This document shows positions 18,604 through 27,801 of a stretch of DNA of 64,000 nucleotides, piece after piece. How positions within the stretch are numbered: position 1 is the stretch's first letter; every line of letters begins with the position of its first letter. The stretch covers positions 54,138-118,137 of the forward strand of contig NZ_JAHBGF010000033.1 of assembly GCF_018390695.1 (NCBI RefSeq), in the 5' to 3' direction. The DNA is from Ancylobacter sonchi. GTDB lineage: Bacteria; Pseudomonadota; Alphaproteobacteria; Rhizobiales; Xanthobacteraceae. Position numbers and translations under genes: made by a program. The notes beneath the pieces are model-generated. The model made no database searches, was not told the origin of the DNA, and saw nothing but the letters and a program-made list of their open reading frames with translations.

Positions 18604-19872
18604 TCACGCCGGGCGGATGGCCTTCTCGATGAAGGCGGCGGCGGTGAGGGCGGAGCGGTCGCGGCCGAAGCGGCCGACCACCTGCACGCCGATCGGCAGG
18701 CCGCTGGCGCCGGTCAGGCCGGTGACGTTGACGCAGGGCGCGCCCAGCAGCGTCCACAGCCGGTTGAAGATCGACGAGCCGGTGGAGGTGAGCCCTTCCG
18801 GCGCCTCGCCGGGGGCGGAATAGGTCAGCACGGCGTCGTAGCTTTCCACCAGGTCGGCGAAGGCGTGGCGCGCCAGGCGCGTGGTGCGCCGGGCCGCGTC
18901 ATAGGTGTCGGGCGTCACGGCGGCGGCCTGCTCCAGATAGACCGCGAGCTGCGGCGAGAGCTGGCGGCGATGGCGGTCCCACTCGTCGGCGAGCGCCAGC
19001 GACGCCTCATAGGCCTGCACGATGGCATGGGCCTCGTCGGCGCTCTCCACCTCCGGCGGCAGCGTCACCTCGCGCACATGCGCCCGCGCCCGTTCGGCGG
19101 CGCGCATGGCGGCCTCGAGGGCGGCGTCGGCATCGCGGCTGGCGGCGCCGGCACGCGGCGTACGGATGACGGCGAGGCGGGGCGGCCGGGCGGTGGCGTC
19201 GATCGACAGCTCGCGCCCGCTGAGCGCGCGGGCGGCGAAGGCGACGTCGGCGACCCCGGCGGCGAACAGGCCGACCGTGTCGAGCGACCAGGAGAAGGTC
19301 TTGCTGCCCAGCATCGGGATCAGCTTGAAGGACGGTTTGAAGCCGGTGACGCCGCAATAGGAGGCGGGACGGATCACCGAGCCCGCCGTCTGCGAGCCGA
19401 TGGCCAGAGGCAGCATGCCCGCCGCCACCGCCGCCGCCGAACCCGAGGAGGACCCGCCCGGGGTGTGGGAAGGACGGTGCGGGTTGCGCGTCTCCGCCGG
19501 CGTGGTGAAGGCGAATTCGGTGGTGGAGGTCTTGCCGGCGACGAGGCCGCCATTGCGGGCGATCATCCGCACGATCGCAGCGTCGGCGGCCGGCCGGTGG
19601 CGCCGGTAGATCCGCGAGCCGTAGGCAGTCGGGAAGTCGACGGTGTCGAACGTGTCCTTGATCCCGATCGGCAGCCCGGCAAGCGGGCGGGCGGCGAGGC
19701 CGGGCTGCTGCGCACGGGCCAGCATCGCCTCGACGTCGAGGGCGGTGAAGGCGTGGATCTCCCCCTCCTGCGCGGCGATCGCCTCGGCGCAGCGGGCCGC
19801 GACCTTGGCCGGGGCGAGGTCGCCCGAGCGAATGGCGGCGGCGAGGGCGCAGGCGGAAAGCATCGCGGTCAT
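18604..19872 (-). CDS. Amidase (amidase-signature family)
   Basis: Serine hydrolase with the Ser-cisSer-Lys triad, 422 aa. GLPIGIKDTFDT carries the catalytic Lys, PGGSSSGSAAAVAAG the cis-Ser, and IGSQTAGSVIRPASYCG the nucleophile Ser. The fold is close to indoleacetamide hydrolase and AtzF-like enzymes; a GatA role is unlikely because the protein is short and stands away from gatB/gatC. ATG 19872 is chosen over upstream frame extensions, which lack domain match. It is convergent with the LssY_C gene and divergent from pdxY. Substrate unknown. Confidence 0.88.
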   Translation of the reverse strand: MTAMLSACALAAAIRSGDLAPAKVAARCAEAIAAQEGEIHAFTALDVEAMLARAQQPGLAARPLAGLPIGIKDTFDTVDFPTAYGSRIYRRHRPAADAAIVRMIARNGGLVAGKTSTTEFAFTTPAETRNPHRPSHTPGGSSSGSAAAVAAGMLPLAIGSQTAGSVIRPASYCGVTGFKPSFKLIPMLGSKTFSWSLDTVGLFAAGVADVAFAARALSGRELSIDATARPPRLAVIRTPRAGAASRDADAALEAAMRAAERARAHVREVTLPPEVESADEAHAIVQAYEASLALADEWDRHRRQLSPQLAVYLEQAAAVTPDTYDAARRTTRLARHAFADLVESYDAVLTYSAPGEAPEGLTSTGSSIFNRLWTLLGAPCVNVTGLTGASGLPIGVQVVGRFGRDRSALTAAAFIEKAIRPA

Positions 19873-19939
19873 GATCTCTCGGGGTTGTCGGTTTCGGTTG
19901 TCGGCGGTGGCGAAGCACCGGATATTGTCGGCCAAAAGC

Positions 19940-19955
19940 GTATCGCATGCGACAC
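19940..19955. promoter_or_regulatory. Near-perfect 16-bp palindrome between amidase and pdxY
   Basis: GTATCGCATGCGACAC contains the perfect core TCGCATGCGA and mismatches only one pair of outer bases. It lies midway between the divergent amidase and pyridoxal kinase genes and looks like a dimeric repressor site. No regulator gene is adjacent. Confidence 0.4.
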
Positions 19956-20057
19956 GCCACACGCCAACATTATGGATCCGCACATCTAATTTCGTTTGTG
20001 CCCTTGCATCGGCGACGCTATGCGCGGATCGTTCTTGGAAGGCCGGGGCGCGTGCGG

Positions 20058-20906
20058 ATGAACATCCTTTCGATTCAATCTTGGGTTGCCTATGGGCATG
20101 TGGGCAACGCATCGGCCATGTTTCCGATGCAAAGGCTCGGCCATGAGGTGTGGGCGCTGCAGACCGTGCAGTTCTCCAATCACACCGGTTATGGCGCCTG
20201 GCGCGGCGAGGTGTTCGGCGCCGAGCACATCCAGGATCTCGTCAACGGCATCGACGATCTCGGCGCGTTGCCGCGCTGCGACGGGGTGCTGTCCGGCTAT
20301 ATGGGGTCGGCGCAGATCGGCGACGCCATTCTCGATGCCGTCGGCCGGGTGAAGGCCGCCAACAGCGCCGCGCATTATTGCTGCGACCCGGTGATGGGCG
20401 ACACCGACACCGGCGTCTATGTCCGGGCGGGCATCCCGGAATTCATGCGCGACCGCGCCGTGCCCGCCGCCGACATCATCACGCCGAATCAGTTCGAGCT
20501 CGATTTCCTGTCCGGGCGCGCCACCACGACGCTGGCGGATGCCCGCCTCGCCTGCGCGGCGGTGCACGCCACCGGCCCGCGCGTCATCCTGGTCACCAGC
20601 CTGCATACCGAGGACACCCCCGCCGATTCCATCGACATGCTCGCTTCGGGCCCGGACGGCTGCTACCGCGTGCGCACGCCCAAGCTGGGCATTTCGGTCA
20701 ACGGCGCCGGCGACGCCATCGCCGCCCTGTTCTTCGTGCATTGGAAAAGCAGCCATTCGACGGCGGAGGCGCTCGGCAAGGCCGCGTCCTCGGCCTACGG
20801 CTTGCTTGCCCGTACCGCGGCGGCCGGCTCGCGGGAGATCCTCACCGTCGCCGCCCAGGACGAGTTCGTGACCCCTTCGCGCGTTTTCACCCCGGAGAAG
20901 CTGTAA
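20058..20906 (+). CDS. pdxY: Pyridoxal kinase
   Basis: Ribokinase-fold kinase that phosphorylates pyridoxal to pyridoxal 5'-phosphate in the salvage pathway. It begins MNILSIQSWVAYGHVGNASA, the standard PdxY opening, followed by QTVQFSNHTGYGAWRG, YCCDPVMGDTDTGVYV, IITPNQFELDFLSG and the catalytic SVNGAGDAIAALF (anion hole and Asp). Length (282 aa) is typical. It is followed after 4 bases by a PhzF-family gene, so the two are likely co-transcribed. Confidence 0.93.
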   Translation: MNILSIQSWVAYGHVGNASAMFPMQRLGHEVWALQTVQFSNHTGYGAWRGEVFGAEHIQDLVNGIDDLGALPRCDGVLSGYMGSAQIGDAILDAVGRVKAANSAAHYCCDPVMGDTDTGVYVRAGIPEFMRDRAVPAADIITPNQFELDFLSGRATTTLADARLACAAVHATGPRVILVTSLHTEDTPADSIDMLASGPDGCYRVRTPKLGISVNGAGDAIAALFFVHWKSSHSTAEALGKAASSAYGLLARTAAAGSREILTVAAQDEFVTPSRVFTPEKL

Positions 20907-20910
20907 GGCC

Positions 20911-21807
20911 ATGGCCCGCCGCTACGTCGTGCTCGATGTCTTCACCGACCGCGCCCTCGCGGGCAATCCGCTCGCCGTCGTGCTCGATGCCGAGGGGCTC
21001 GACGGCAACCAGATGCAGGCCATCGCCCGAGAGTTCAACCTGTCGGAGACGGTGTTCGTGCTGCCGCCGACCGATGAGGAACATCGCGCGCGGCTGCGCA
21101 TCTTCACCATCAATCACGAGCTGCCCTTCGCCGGCCATCCGACGGTCGGCGCCGCGGTGCTGCTCGCCCTGCGCGACGAGGTCGAACTGTCGACCGACTT
21201 CGTGCTGGAGGAGAGCGCCGGCCCGGTGCCGTGCCATGTCAGCCTGCGCAATCCGCGCGCCGGCACCGCCACCTTCACCGTTCCCCGCCTGCCCGAGATC
21301 CTCGACGAGGAGGCGCCGAGCGTCGAGGCCTGCGCGCAGGCGCTGGGGCTGGACCGGTCGGATATCGGCTTCGACGACTACCGCCCGGTCGTCGCCTCGG
21401 CGGGCGTGCCCTTCGTCTGCATCCCGCTGGAGTCGCGCTCGTCGCTCGCCCGCATCAGCCCGAGCGCCGGGCGGCTGATCAGTGCCTTCGGCGGCACCGC
21501 CGATTCCGTCTATGTGTTCTGCCGCGATGACGAGGGCGAGGGCGATTTCCGCGCCCGCATGTTCGGTGCCAATATGGGCATCCACGAGGATCCCGCCACC
21601 GGCTCGGCCGCCGCCGCGCTGGCGGCGGTGCTGATGCAGGGCGAGAAGCCGGCGGAGGGCTTTACCGCCTACGACATCCTCCAGGGCGTCGAGATGGGCC
21701 GGTCGAGCCTGGTGCGGCTGGGGCTGGACGTGGCGGGCGAGGTCTTGACCCGCGTCACCATCGGCGGCGGCGCCGTGGTGGTGGCAGAGGGCGTGCTGCA
21801 TGTGTGA
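20911..21807 (+). CDS. PhzF-family isomerase/epimerase-fold protein
   Basis: Member of the PhzF/DAP-epimerase-like fold, 298 aa, with the two-domain pattern. Landmarks are YVVLDVFTDRALAGNPLAVV, FNLSETVFVLPP (catalytic Glu in the SET/E region), NHELPFAGHPTVGAA and GIHEDPATGSAAAALAAVLM. PhzF isomerises dihydro-3-hydroxyanthranilate in phenazine making, but most family members sit outside phenazine loci, as here, and have unknown substrates. It follows pdxY by 4 bases. Confidence 0.9.
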   Translation: MARRYVVLDVFTDRALAGNPLAVVLDAEGLDGNQMQAIAREFNLSETVFVLPPTDEEHRARLRIFTINHELPFAGHPTVGAAVLLALRDEVELSTDFVLEESAGPVPCHVSLRNPRAGTATFTVPRLPEILDEEAPSVEACAQALGLDRSDIGFDDYRPVVASAGVPFVCIPLESRSSLARISPSAGRLISAFGGTADSVYVFCRDDEGEGDFRARMFGANMGIHEDPATGSAAAALAAVLMQGEKPAEGFTAYDILQGVEMGRSSLVRLGLDVAGEVLTRVTIGGGAVVVAEGVLHV

Positions 21808-21873
21808 GGCGCGCGCCGGTCGGGGCGCCGCGACGCCGGTCTCGACCCGGCCCCCGGCACGCGGTGAACGCGC

Positions 21874-22605
21874 ATGATCGGCAGCGACGGCGATGCGCAG
21901 GTGATGCCGATCGACCACCTCGATCTCAGGCTGGAGCCGGGCTCCTGGGATTATGCCGAGAGCCGGCGCGCCGAGGTCGACGCCTTCTTCGCCGCGCAGG
22001 CGGCGACCAATCCTGCCTTGTGGAACGGCCGCATCCTGGTGATGGCCCGCCACCAGGTAGCGGACGGGGTACTGACCGGCCGCTACCGCGAGACCGATTT
22101 CGCCTCGCTGCTGTGGTGGCTGCGCAACGGCTTTCCGGGCGAGGGGGTGTGCAACACCTTCTCCATGGCGGCATTGCGCGCGGCCGACGGCGCCTTCCTG
22201 CTCGGCCGGATGGCGTCCTGGACCGCCAATGCCGGGCGAATCTACTTCGCTGCCGGCACGCCCGACCTCAGCGACCTGCGACCGGACGGCACCGTCGATC
22301 TCAGCGGCAGCGCCATGCGCGAGCTCGGCGAGGAGATGGGAGTGACCCATGCCGACGTCGAGGTCGCGGCGGGCTGGACCGGAGTGTTCGCCGGCCCGCG
22401 CATCGCCTTGATCCGGGAAGTGCGCAGCCCGCTCGGCGCCGACGCTCTTGCCGCCCGCATCCGCGGCTTCATCGCCTCGGAGGAGCGTTCCGAACTCGCC
22501 GACGTGGTGGTGGTGCGCGGCCCCGACGAGGTGGACGAGGCGATGCCGCCTTTCATTCGCACCTATCTTCTGGCCTGCTGGCAGCGTGAACGCAGCGAGC
22601 GGTGA
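21874..22605 (+). CDS. Nudix-like hydrolase domain protein
   Basis: 243-aa protein with a Nudix-box-like segment GTVDLSGSAMRELGEEMGV: the REL-GEE-MGV half is intact, but the Glu of the Gx5E half is not at its usual place, so catalysis may be altered. Start ATG 21874 follows pdxY and phzF in the same direction after 66 bases. Nudix enzymes hydrolyse nucleoside diphosphate-linked compounds; the substrate here cannot be given. Confidence 0.75.
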   Translation: MIGSDGDAQVMPIDHLDLRLEPGSWDYAESRRAEVDAFFAAQAATNPALWNGRILVMARHQVADGVLTGRYRETDFASLLWWLRNGFPGEGVCNTFSMAALRAADGAFLLGRMASWTANAGRIYFAAGTPDLSDLRPDGTVDLSGSAMRELGEEMGVTHADVEVAAGWTGVFAGPRIALIREVRSPLGADALAARIRGFIASEERSELADVVVVRGPDEVDEAMPPFIRTYLLACWQRERSER

Positions 22606-22630
22606 ATTTCGGACCAAACAGTTCGAAATT
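22605..22630. repeat. Inverted repeat just upstream of the sigma-54 promoter
   Basis: AATTTCG (22605-22611) and CGAAATT (22624-22630) are perfect 7-bp arms with a 12-base spacer, directly before the -24 element. It could be an operator or activator site; it does not match the usual NtrC box. Confidence 0.35.
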
Positions 22631-22645
22631 GGCACGCCACTCGCA
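22630..22645 (+). promoter_or_regulatory. Sigma-54 (-24/-12) promoter for nucleobase uptake operon
   Basis: TGGCACGCCACTCGCA matches the sigma-54 consensus with the invariant GG and GC separated by exactly 10 bases; only the first T of TTGC differs. It sits 55 bases before the substrate-binding-protein ATG, so transcription would start near 22656. Nitrogen control (NtrC) is inferred from promoter class and gene content. Confidence 0.65.
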
Positions 22646-22699
22646 TAAGCTGACCGACAGGAAACGGGCGAGGCCCCGGGCTCGGGAGAGGTGAGACAG

Positions 22700-23734
22700 A
22701 TGCGCAAATCAACGGAATCCGTGCCGCTTTTTTCGTCAGGGCTGCTTGATCGCCGCCAGCTGCTGGCGCTCGGCGCCGGCGCCCTGGCGCTCGGGGGCTT
22801 CGGCAGCGCCGCCTTCGCCGCCAAGGCGAAGCCGATCAAGGTGGCGGCGATCTACACCGTGCCGGTCGAGCAGCAATGGGTGTCGCGCATCCACAAGGCG
22901 CTGAAGGCGGCCGAGGCGCGCGGCGACATCACCTACAAATTCTCCGAGAACGTCGCCAACACCGACTATGAGCGGGTGATGCGGCAATATTCGCAGGAGG
23001 GCGCCGACCTCGTGGTGGGCGAGATCTTCGCGGTGGAGCGCCCGGCCCGCAAGGTAGCGGCTGACTACCCGAACACCGTCTATCTGATGGGCTCGTCCTT
23101 CGGTCCCACCAAGCCGAACCTGTCGGTGTTCGACAACTTCATCCACGAGCCGTCCTTCCTCACCGGCATGGTGGCCGGCAAGATGACGAAGTCGAACATC
23201 ATCGGCCTCGTCGGCGGCTACGCCATCCCCGAGGTGAACCGGCTGATGCAGGCCTTCATGGAGGGCGCGGTCTCGGTGAACCCGAACGTGAAGTTCCTCG
23301 TGACCTTCATCAACTCCTGGTACGACCCGCCCAAGGCCAAGGAAGCCGCCTTCGCCCAGATCGACAAGGGTGCCGACATTCTCTACGCCGAGCGCTTCGG
23401 CGTGTCCGACGCCGCCAAGGAGCGGGGCGTCAAGGCGATCGGCAACGTCATCGACACCTCCGCGCAATATCCCGGCACGGTGATCGCCTCGGCGCTGTGG
23501 CAGATGGAGCCGACCATCGACCGCGCCATCAAGGCGGTGATGGACGGCACCTTCACCGCCGAGGATTACGGCCCATTCTCCTACATGGCGCATGGCGGCG
23601 CGAGCCTCGCCCCGCTCGACCCGAAGGTGGTGCCGCCGGAGGTGATCGAGCTCGTGCTGGTGCGCGAGAAGGAGATCAAGGACGGCATGTTCCGCGTCAA
23701 CGTGAACGACGCCGAGCCGAAGCCGACCATGTAA
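22700..23734 (+). CDS. BMP-family ABC transporter substrate-binding protein (nucleoside/nucleobase)
   Basis: Periplasmic binding protein of the BMP/Med (PnrA-like) family, 344 aa. An export signal with paired arginines (DRRQLLALGAGALALGGFG) suggests Tat-type or Sec secretion. The mature part opens IKVAAIYTVPVEQQWVSRIH and has YPNTVYLMGSS and NVIDTSAQYPGTVIASALW, typical of the family. Family members bind purine nucleosides or related compounds. ATG 22700 is preferred over GTG 22691 because AGAGG is 9 bases upstream. It heads an operon with an ATPase, two permeases and a CodA-like deaminase. Confidence 0.9.
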   Translation: MRKSTESVPLFSSGLLDRRQLLALGAGALALGGFGSAAFAAKAKPIKVAAIYTVPVEQQWVSRIHKALKAAEARGDITYKFSENVANTDYERVMRQYSQEGADLVVGEIFAVERPARKVAADYPNTVYLMGSSFGPTKPNLSVFDNFIHEPSFLTGMVAGKMTKSNIIGLVGGYAIPEVNRLMQAFMEGAVSVNPNVKFLVTFINSWYDPPKAKEAAFAQIDKGADILYAERFGVSDAAKERGVKAIGNVIDTSAQYPGTVIASALWQMEPTIDRAIKAVMDGTFTAEDYGPFSYMAHGGASLAPLDPKVVPPEVIELVLVREKEIKDGMFRVNVNDAEPKPTM

Positions 23735-24209
23735 GGGCGTGGTGGCGGGACGGCGGCGGCGGGGTCTGCGGCAGTCGCCGCCACCCGCCACCCGGCACCT
23801 TGCCCCACCGTCGTTCGTCGTCGTCCCGGCACCCCGTCTTCGCGGCTGAAACCCGAAGGCACGGGGCTGGCATCTTCCACCGGAAGCCTGCCCCTTCTCC
23901 TGCGGATAACCGAAGGAAGGTCGGTGCAGGATCCGGTGCCTCCTTCTCCCGGCGCCGAACTCGGCTGTTGCCGAGTTTGGCCTTCGGCAAGGTCAACATC
24001 GGATACATTCGATGTTGACGGAGAGGGGTGGGGTGAGGGGGCTCCACGTTCCGCGAGTGTGTGGCCCCTCGACGATCCGCTTCGTCCCGACGAGGTGAGG
24101 AAGAACGATGGAGGTGGCCGGTGGTGACGGCTCGCCTCCCTGGGGAGAGGGAGGTGGACGGTCCCCTTCCGAGGCTGCTCCTCATCAGGAAGATTCAGAA
24201 GGCATCCTC
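23735..24209. other. 475-base gap inside the operon with repeats and hairpins, no gene
   Basis: No convincing coding frame. The stretch contains a hairpin at 23954-23981, a perfect inverted repeat at 23992-24019, a GGAGAGGGGTGGGGTGAGGG motif at 24020-24039 like the repeats near 14 kb, and CTCCCTGGGGAGAGGGAG at about 24137-24154. Confidence 0.6.
23954..24019. repeat. Two consecutive hairpins (intergenic repeat element)
   Basis: GCCGAACTCGGC (23954-23965) pairs with 23970-23981 with one G-T pair and a 4-base loop. GTCAACATCG (23992-24001) pairs perfectly with CGATGTTGAC (24010-24019) over an 8-base loop. Both lie between binding-protein and ATPase genes and could set differential expression within the operon. 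Confidence 0.7.
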
Positions 24210-25793
24210 ATGATCGCTCTGACCGCACCCGATCAGCCTGATCGTCCACCGCACGAGACACGGCCGCTGGTCCTCTCGCTGTCCGGCATTACCAAGCGCT
24301 TCGGTAGTCTGGTCGCGAACGACGCCATCGACCTCGACGTGCGGGCCGGCGAGATCGTGGCGTTGCTTGGTGAGAACGGCGCCGGCAAGACGACGCTGAT
24401 GAGCATCCTGTTCGGCCACTACGTCGCCGACGAGGGCACGGTGCATATCGCCGATGCCGCGGGCCAGCTGGCACCTTTGCCCGGCGGCTCGGCGGAAGCG
24501 GCGTTGCGGGCGGGAATTGGCATGGTGCATCAGCACTTTGCGCTGGCCGAGAACCTCACCGGCTTCGAGAACATCGTGCTCGGCACCGTGCCGCTGTGGC
24601 GTCTCGGCTTCGGCAAGGCGACCGCGCGGGCGAAGGTGGCGCGGCTGATGAAGGAGACCGGGCTCGAGGCCGACCTCGGCGTTCCCGTCGGCCGGCTGTC
24701 GGTCGGCGAGCAGCAGCGCATCGAGATCCTCAAGGCGCTCTACCGCGACGTGCGGGTGCTGATCCTCGACGAGCCGACCGCGGTGCTCACCCCGCAGGAG
24801 GCGGACGGTCTGGCGGAGACCGTGAAAGCCCTTTCGAAGAAAGGGCTTGCGGTCATTTTCATCAGCCACAAGCTGCATGAGGTACTGGCCTTGTGCGAGC
24901 GTGTGGTGGTGCTGCGCGGCGGCGCCAAGGTCGCCGACCGGCCGACGGCGGGCGCCGACAGGGCGACCCTGGCCGAGCTGATGGTGGGGCGCGAGATCCC
25001 GCCGCGCGAGCGCGCACCGGCGACTCTCGGCGCTCCGGTGCTGCGCCTTGCCGGCGTCGACGTCGGCGCGCCCGGCGAGCGTGACCGGCTGGAGGGCGCC
25101 GATCTGGAGCTGCGTGGCGGCGAAATCATTGGAATCGCCGGCGTTTCCGGCAACGGTCAAGGAGCGCTCGCCGCGCTGGTCGCCGGATTGAAGGCGCCGC
25201 GCAATGGCAGCTGCGAGATCGTCGGGCACGCCGCGACCCGCGCCGATCCGAGCGCGCGCATCGGAGCCGGCGTCGGCCGCATCCCCGAGGATCGCCATCG
25301 CGACGGTACCATCGGCGCGCTCAGCGTGGCCGAGAACTATGTGCTGGAGACGCTCGCCGCCTCGGAGAACCAGCGGCATGGCCTGCTGCGGCGGTCCGCC
25401 ATCCGCGCCCGCGCCGCGCAGGCGATCCGCGACTACGACATACGCTGCCCCGGCCCGGAGGCGCCGATCCGCGCTTTGTCCGGCGGCAACATGCAGAAGG
25501 TGGTGCTGGCCCGCGTGCTGGAGCGCGCGCCGCGCCTCATCCTCGCGCATCAGCCGACGCGTGGCCTCGATATCGGCGCCACCACCGACGTGCATCGGAG
25601 GCTGCTGGCGGCGCGGGGGCGTGGCGCGGGAATTTTGCTGATTTCCGAAGACCTTGACGAGCTTTTCGCGCTGTCCGACCGCATCGCGGTGATCCATGCG
25701 GGGCATTTGTCGCCGGCCATGGACGCCGCCGGCCTCGACACGCGCACCGTCGGCCTGATGATGGCCGGGCATTCGGCGGAGGAGGCCGCATGA
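24210..25793 (+). CDS. BMP-type ABC transporter ATP-binding protein (dual ATPase)
   Basis: 527-aa sugar/nucleoside-type ABC ATPase with two nucleotide-binding domains. Domain 1: Walker A GENGAGKTTLM, signature LSVGEQQRIEILKAL, Walker B VLILDEPTAVLTPQE. Domain 2: degenerate Walker A GVSGNGQGALAALV, LSGGNMQKVVLARVLE, and LILAHQPTRGLDIGAT where His-Gln replaces the usual Asp-Glu of Walker B. That degenerate second site is normal for YufO/RbsA-type proteins. ATG 24210 has an AGAAGG site upstream. The stop overlaps the first permease start by ATGA. Confidence 0.93.
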   Translation: MIALTAPDQPDRPPHETRPLVLSLSGITKRFGSLVANDAIDLDVRAGEIVALLGENGAGKTTLMSILFGHYVADEGTVHIADAAGQLAPLPGGSAEAALRAGIGMVHQHFALAENLTGFENIVLGTVPLWRLGFGKATARAKVARLMKETGLEADLGVPVGRLSVGEQQRIEILKALYRDVRVLILDEPTAVLTPQEADGLAETVKALSKKGLAVIFISHKLHEVLALCERVVVLRGGAKVADRPTAGADRATLAELMVGREIPPRERAPATLGAPVLRLAGVDVGAPGERDRLEGADLELRGGEIIGIAGVSGNGQGALAALVAGLKAPRNGSCEIVGHAATRADPSARIGAGVGRIPEDRHRDGTIGALSVAENYVLETLAASENQRHGLLRRSAIRARAAQAIRDYDIRCPGPEAPIRALSGGNMQKVVLARVLERAPRLILAHQPTRGLDIGATTDVHRRLLAARGRGAGILLISEDLDELFALSDRIAVIHAGHLSPAMDAAGLDTRTVGLMMAGHSAEEAA

Positions 25794-26857
25794 TCCGCTT
25801 CGTTCCGCGCGAGCGCACCCCGGTCTGGCTGACCCTCGCCGTCTCGGTGGGGGCGGGGCTGGTGGCGCTGCTGCTCACCGCCATCCCGCTGGCGCTGTCC
25901 GGCGCGCCGGTGCTGCAGGCCTTCTGGCTCATGGTGGAGGGTGCCGCCGGCAGCGGCTTCGCCTTCGCCGAGACGCTGACACGCGCCACGCCGCTGATCT
26001 TCACCGGCCTTGCCGTCGCCGTCGCCTTCCGGGCGAAGCTGTGGAACATCGGCGCCGAGGGGCAGCTCTATGCCGGCGCGCTCGCCACCGTCGCGCTTGG
26101 GGCGGGCATGCTGGAGCTGCCGCCGGCCCTGCTGGTGCCGGTGGTGCTGGTCGGCGCGGCGGTCGCCGGAGCGGCCCTGCTGCTGGTGCCGGTGTTCTTC
26201 AAGATGCGCTTCGGCGCCGACGAGGTCGTCGTCACCCTGCTGCTCAATTTCGTGGTGCTGCTCTTCGTGCAGATGATGCTGGAAGGGCCGATGAAGGACG
26301 AAATGGCGCTTGGCTGGCCGCAATCGGCGCCGGTGCTCGACGAAGCCACCCTGCCCAAGCTGGTGCCGGGCCTGCGCCTGCATGGGGGGCTGGTGCTGGC
26401 GGTGGTCTGCGCCATCGGCCTGCATGTGCTGATCACCCGCACCGTGTGGGGCTTCCGCATCCGCGCCGTCGGCGAGAACGCCCGCGCCGCCCGCTATGCC
26501 GGCCTGCCGGTCGGCAAGGCGATGGCGCTGGTCGGGCTGCTGTCCGGCGGCCTCGCCGGGCTGGCCGGCGCCAGCGAGGTGGCGGGGCTCAAGGGCTACC
26601 TGACCGCCGACCTGTCGCCCGGCTTCGGCTATGCCGGCATCGTGGTGGCGACGCTGGCGAATTTGTCGCCGCTGGGGGTGATCCCGGCAGCGGTCTTCAT
26701 CGCCGCCGTCTTCGTCGGTGCGGATTCGATGAGCCGTGCCATCGGCGTTTCCAACTATCTCGCCGATCTCGTGGTGGCGCTGTCGCTGCTCTGCGTGATG
26801 GTCGGCGGGTTGCTGATCCGCTTCCGGATCGTTCGCGTGCGCAGGGAGACCGCGTGA
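25790..26857 (+). CDS. BMP-type ABC transporter permease 1
   Basis: Inner-membrane permease of the BPD_transp_2 family, 355 aa, with about nine to ten hydrophobic helices. GLAVAVAFRAKLWNIGAEGQ is the hallmark cytoplasmic loop, and RAVGENARAARYAGLPVGKA the coupling region to the ATPase. YufP-like nucleoside permeases look the same. The start overlaps the ATPase stop (ATGA) and the stop overlaps the next permease start (TGATG), so the set is tightly coupled. Confidence 0.93.
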   Translation: MIRFVPRERTPVWLTLAVSVGAGLVALLLTAIPLALSGAPVLQAFWLMVEGAAGSGFAFAETLTRATPLIFTGLAVAVAFRAKLWNIGAEGQLYAGALATVALGAGMLELPPALLVPVVLVGAAVAGAALLLVPVFFKMRFGADEVVVTLLLNFVVLLFVQMMLEGPMKDEMALGWPQSAPVLDEATLPKLVPGLRLHGGLVLAVVCAIGLHVLITRTVWGFRIRAVGENARAARYAGLPVGKAMALVGLLSGGLAGLAGASEVAGLKGYLTADLSPGFGYAGIVVATLANLSPLGVIPAAVFIAAVFVGADSMSRAIGVSNYLADLVVALSLLCVMVGGLLIRFRIVRVRRETA

Positions 26858-27801
26858 TGTGGGCCGCGCTGGAGATCCTGTCGCAGGCGAATTTCTGGGC
26901 GGCGACCATCCGCATTGCCACGCCGCTGATCTTCGGCGTGCTCGGGGCGCTGCTCTGCGAGCGCGCCGGCGTACTCAACCTGGGCATCGAGGGTATCTTC
27001 GTCGCCGGCGCCATGTCCGGCTGGCTGGCGGTCTATCTCGGCCTGCCGCTCTGGGGCGGGGTGCTGGTGGCGGCGCTGGTGGGCGCGCTGTTCGGGCTTA
27101 TCCATGGCGTGCTGACCGTGCCGCTGGGGCTCTCCCAGCACGTCACCGGCATCGGCGTGACCCTGCTGGCGACATCGATCGCCTATTTCGGATACCGGGT
27201 CGCCTTCCCCAATGTGGGGACGCCGCCGCGCATCGACGCCTTTCCACCGCTCGACCTGCCGCTGCTGCGCGATGTGCCGTTCCTCGGCCCCATACTCGGC
27301 CAGCAGACCGCCTTCACCCTGCTTGCCTTCGCCTGCGTGATTGTCCTGGCGCTGGTGCTGGCGCGCACCCCGCTCGGGCTCGCCTTGCGGGCGGTGGGCG
27401 ACAACCCCGAGGCGGTGGAGGCGCAGGGGCTGTCCGTCGTCGGGCTGCGCATCGGCGCGGTGATGGCCGGCTCGGCGCTGATGGCGCTGGGCGGTGCCTT
27501 CCTGACGCTCTCGGCCTTCAACGCCTTCTATTTCGGCATGATCAACGGGCGTGGCTGGGTGTGCATCGCGCTCACCGTCTTCGCCTCGTGGCGGCCGGGC
27601 AAGGCGTTGCTCGGGGCCCTGCTGTTCGGCGCGCTGGATGCCTACCAGCTGCGTCTGCAGACCATCACCGGCGGCGCGGTGCCGAGCCAGATCTTCCTGA
27701 TGCTGCCTTACCTATTTTCCATCGCCGCGCTTGTGCTGCTGGCACGCCGCGCCGACTATCCGCGCGCTTTGATGAAGCCGTATTTCAAGGGACAACGATG
27801 A
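26857..27801 (+). CDS. BMP-type ABC transporter permease 2
   Basis: Second BPD_transp_2 permease, 314 aa, YufQ-like. Landmarks are LCERAGVLNLGIEGIFVAGA near residue 33, LRAVGDNPEAVEAQGLSV in mid-protein, and INGRGWVCIALTVFASWRPG. ATG 26857 lies within TGATG at the end of permease 1. The stop overlaps the deaminase start as ATGA, which ties transport to the enzyme. Confidence 0.93.
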   Translation: MWAALEILSQANFWAATIRIATPLIFGVLGALLCERAGVLNLGIEGIFVAGAMSGWLAVYLGLPLWGGVLVAALVGALFGLIHGVLTVPLGLSQHVTGIGVTLLATSIAYFGYRVAFPNVGTPPRIDAFPPLDLPLLRDVPFLGPILGQQTAFTLLAFACVIVLALVLARTPLGLALRAVGDNPEAVEAQGLSVVGLRIGAVMAGSALMALGGAFLTLSAFNAFYFGMINGRGWVCIALTVFASWRPGKALLGALLFGALDAYQLRLQTITGGAVPSQIFLMLPYLFSIAALVLLARRADYPRALMKPYFKGQR

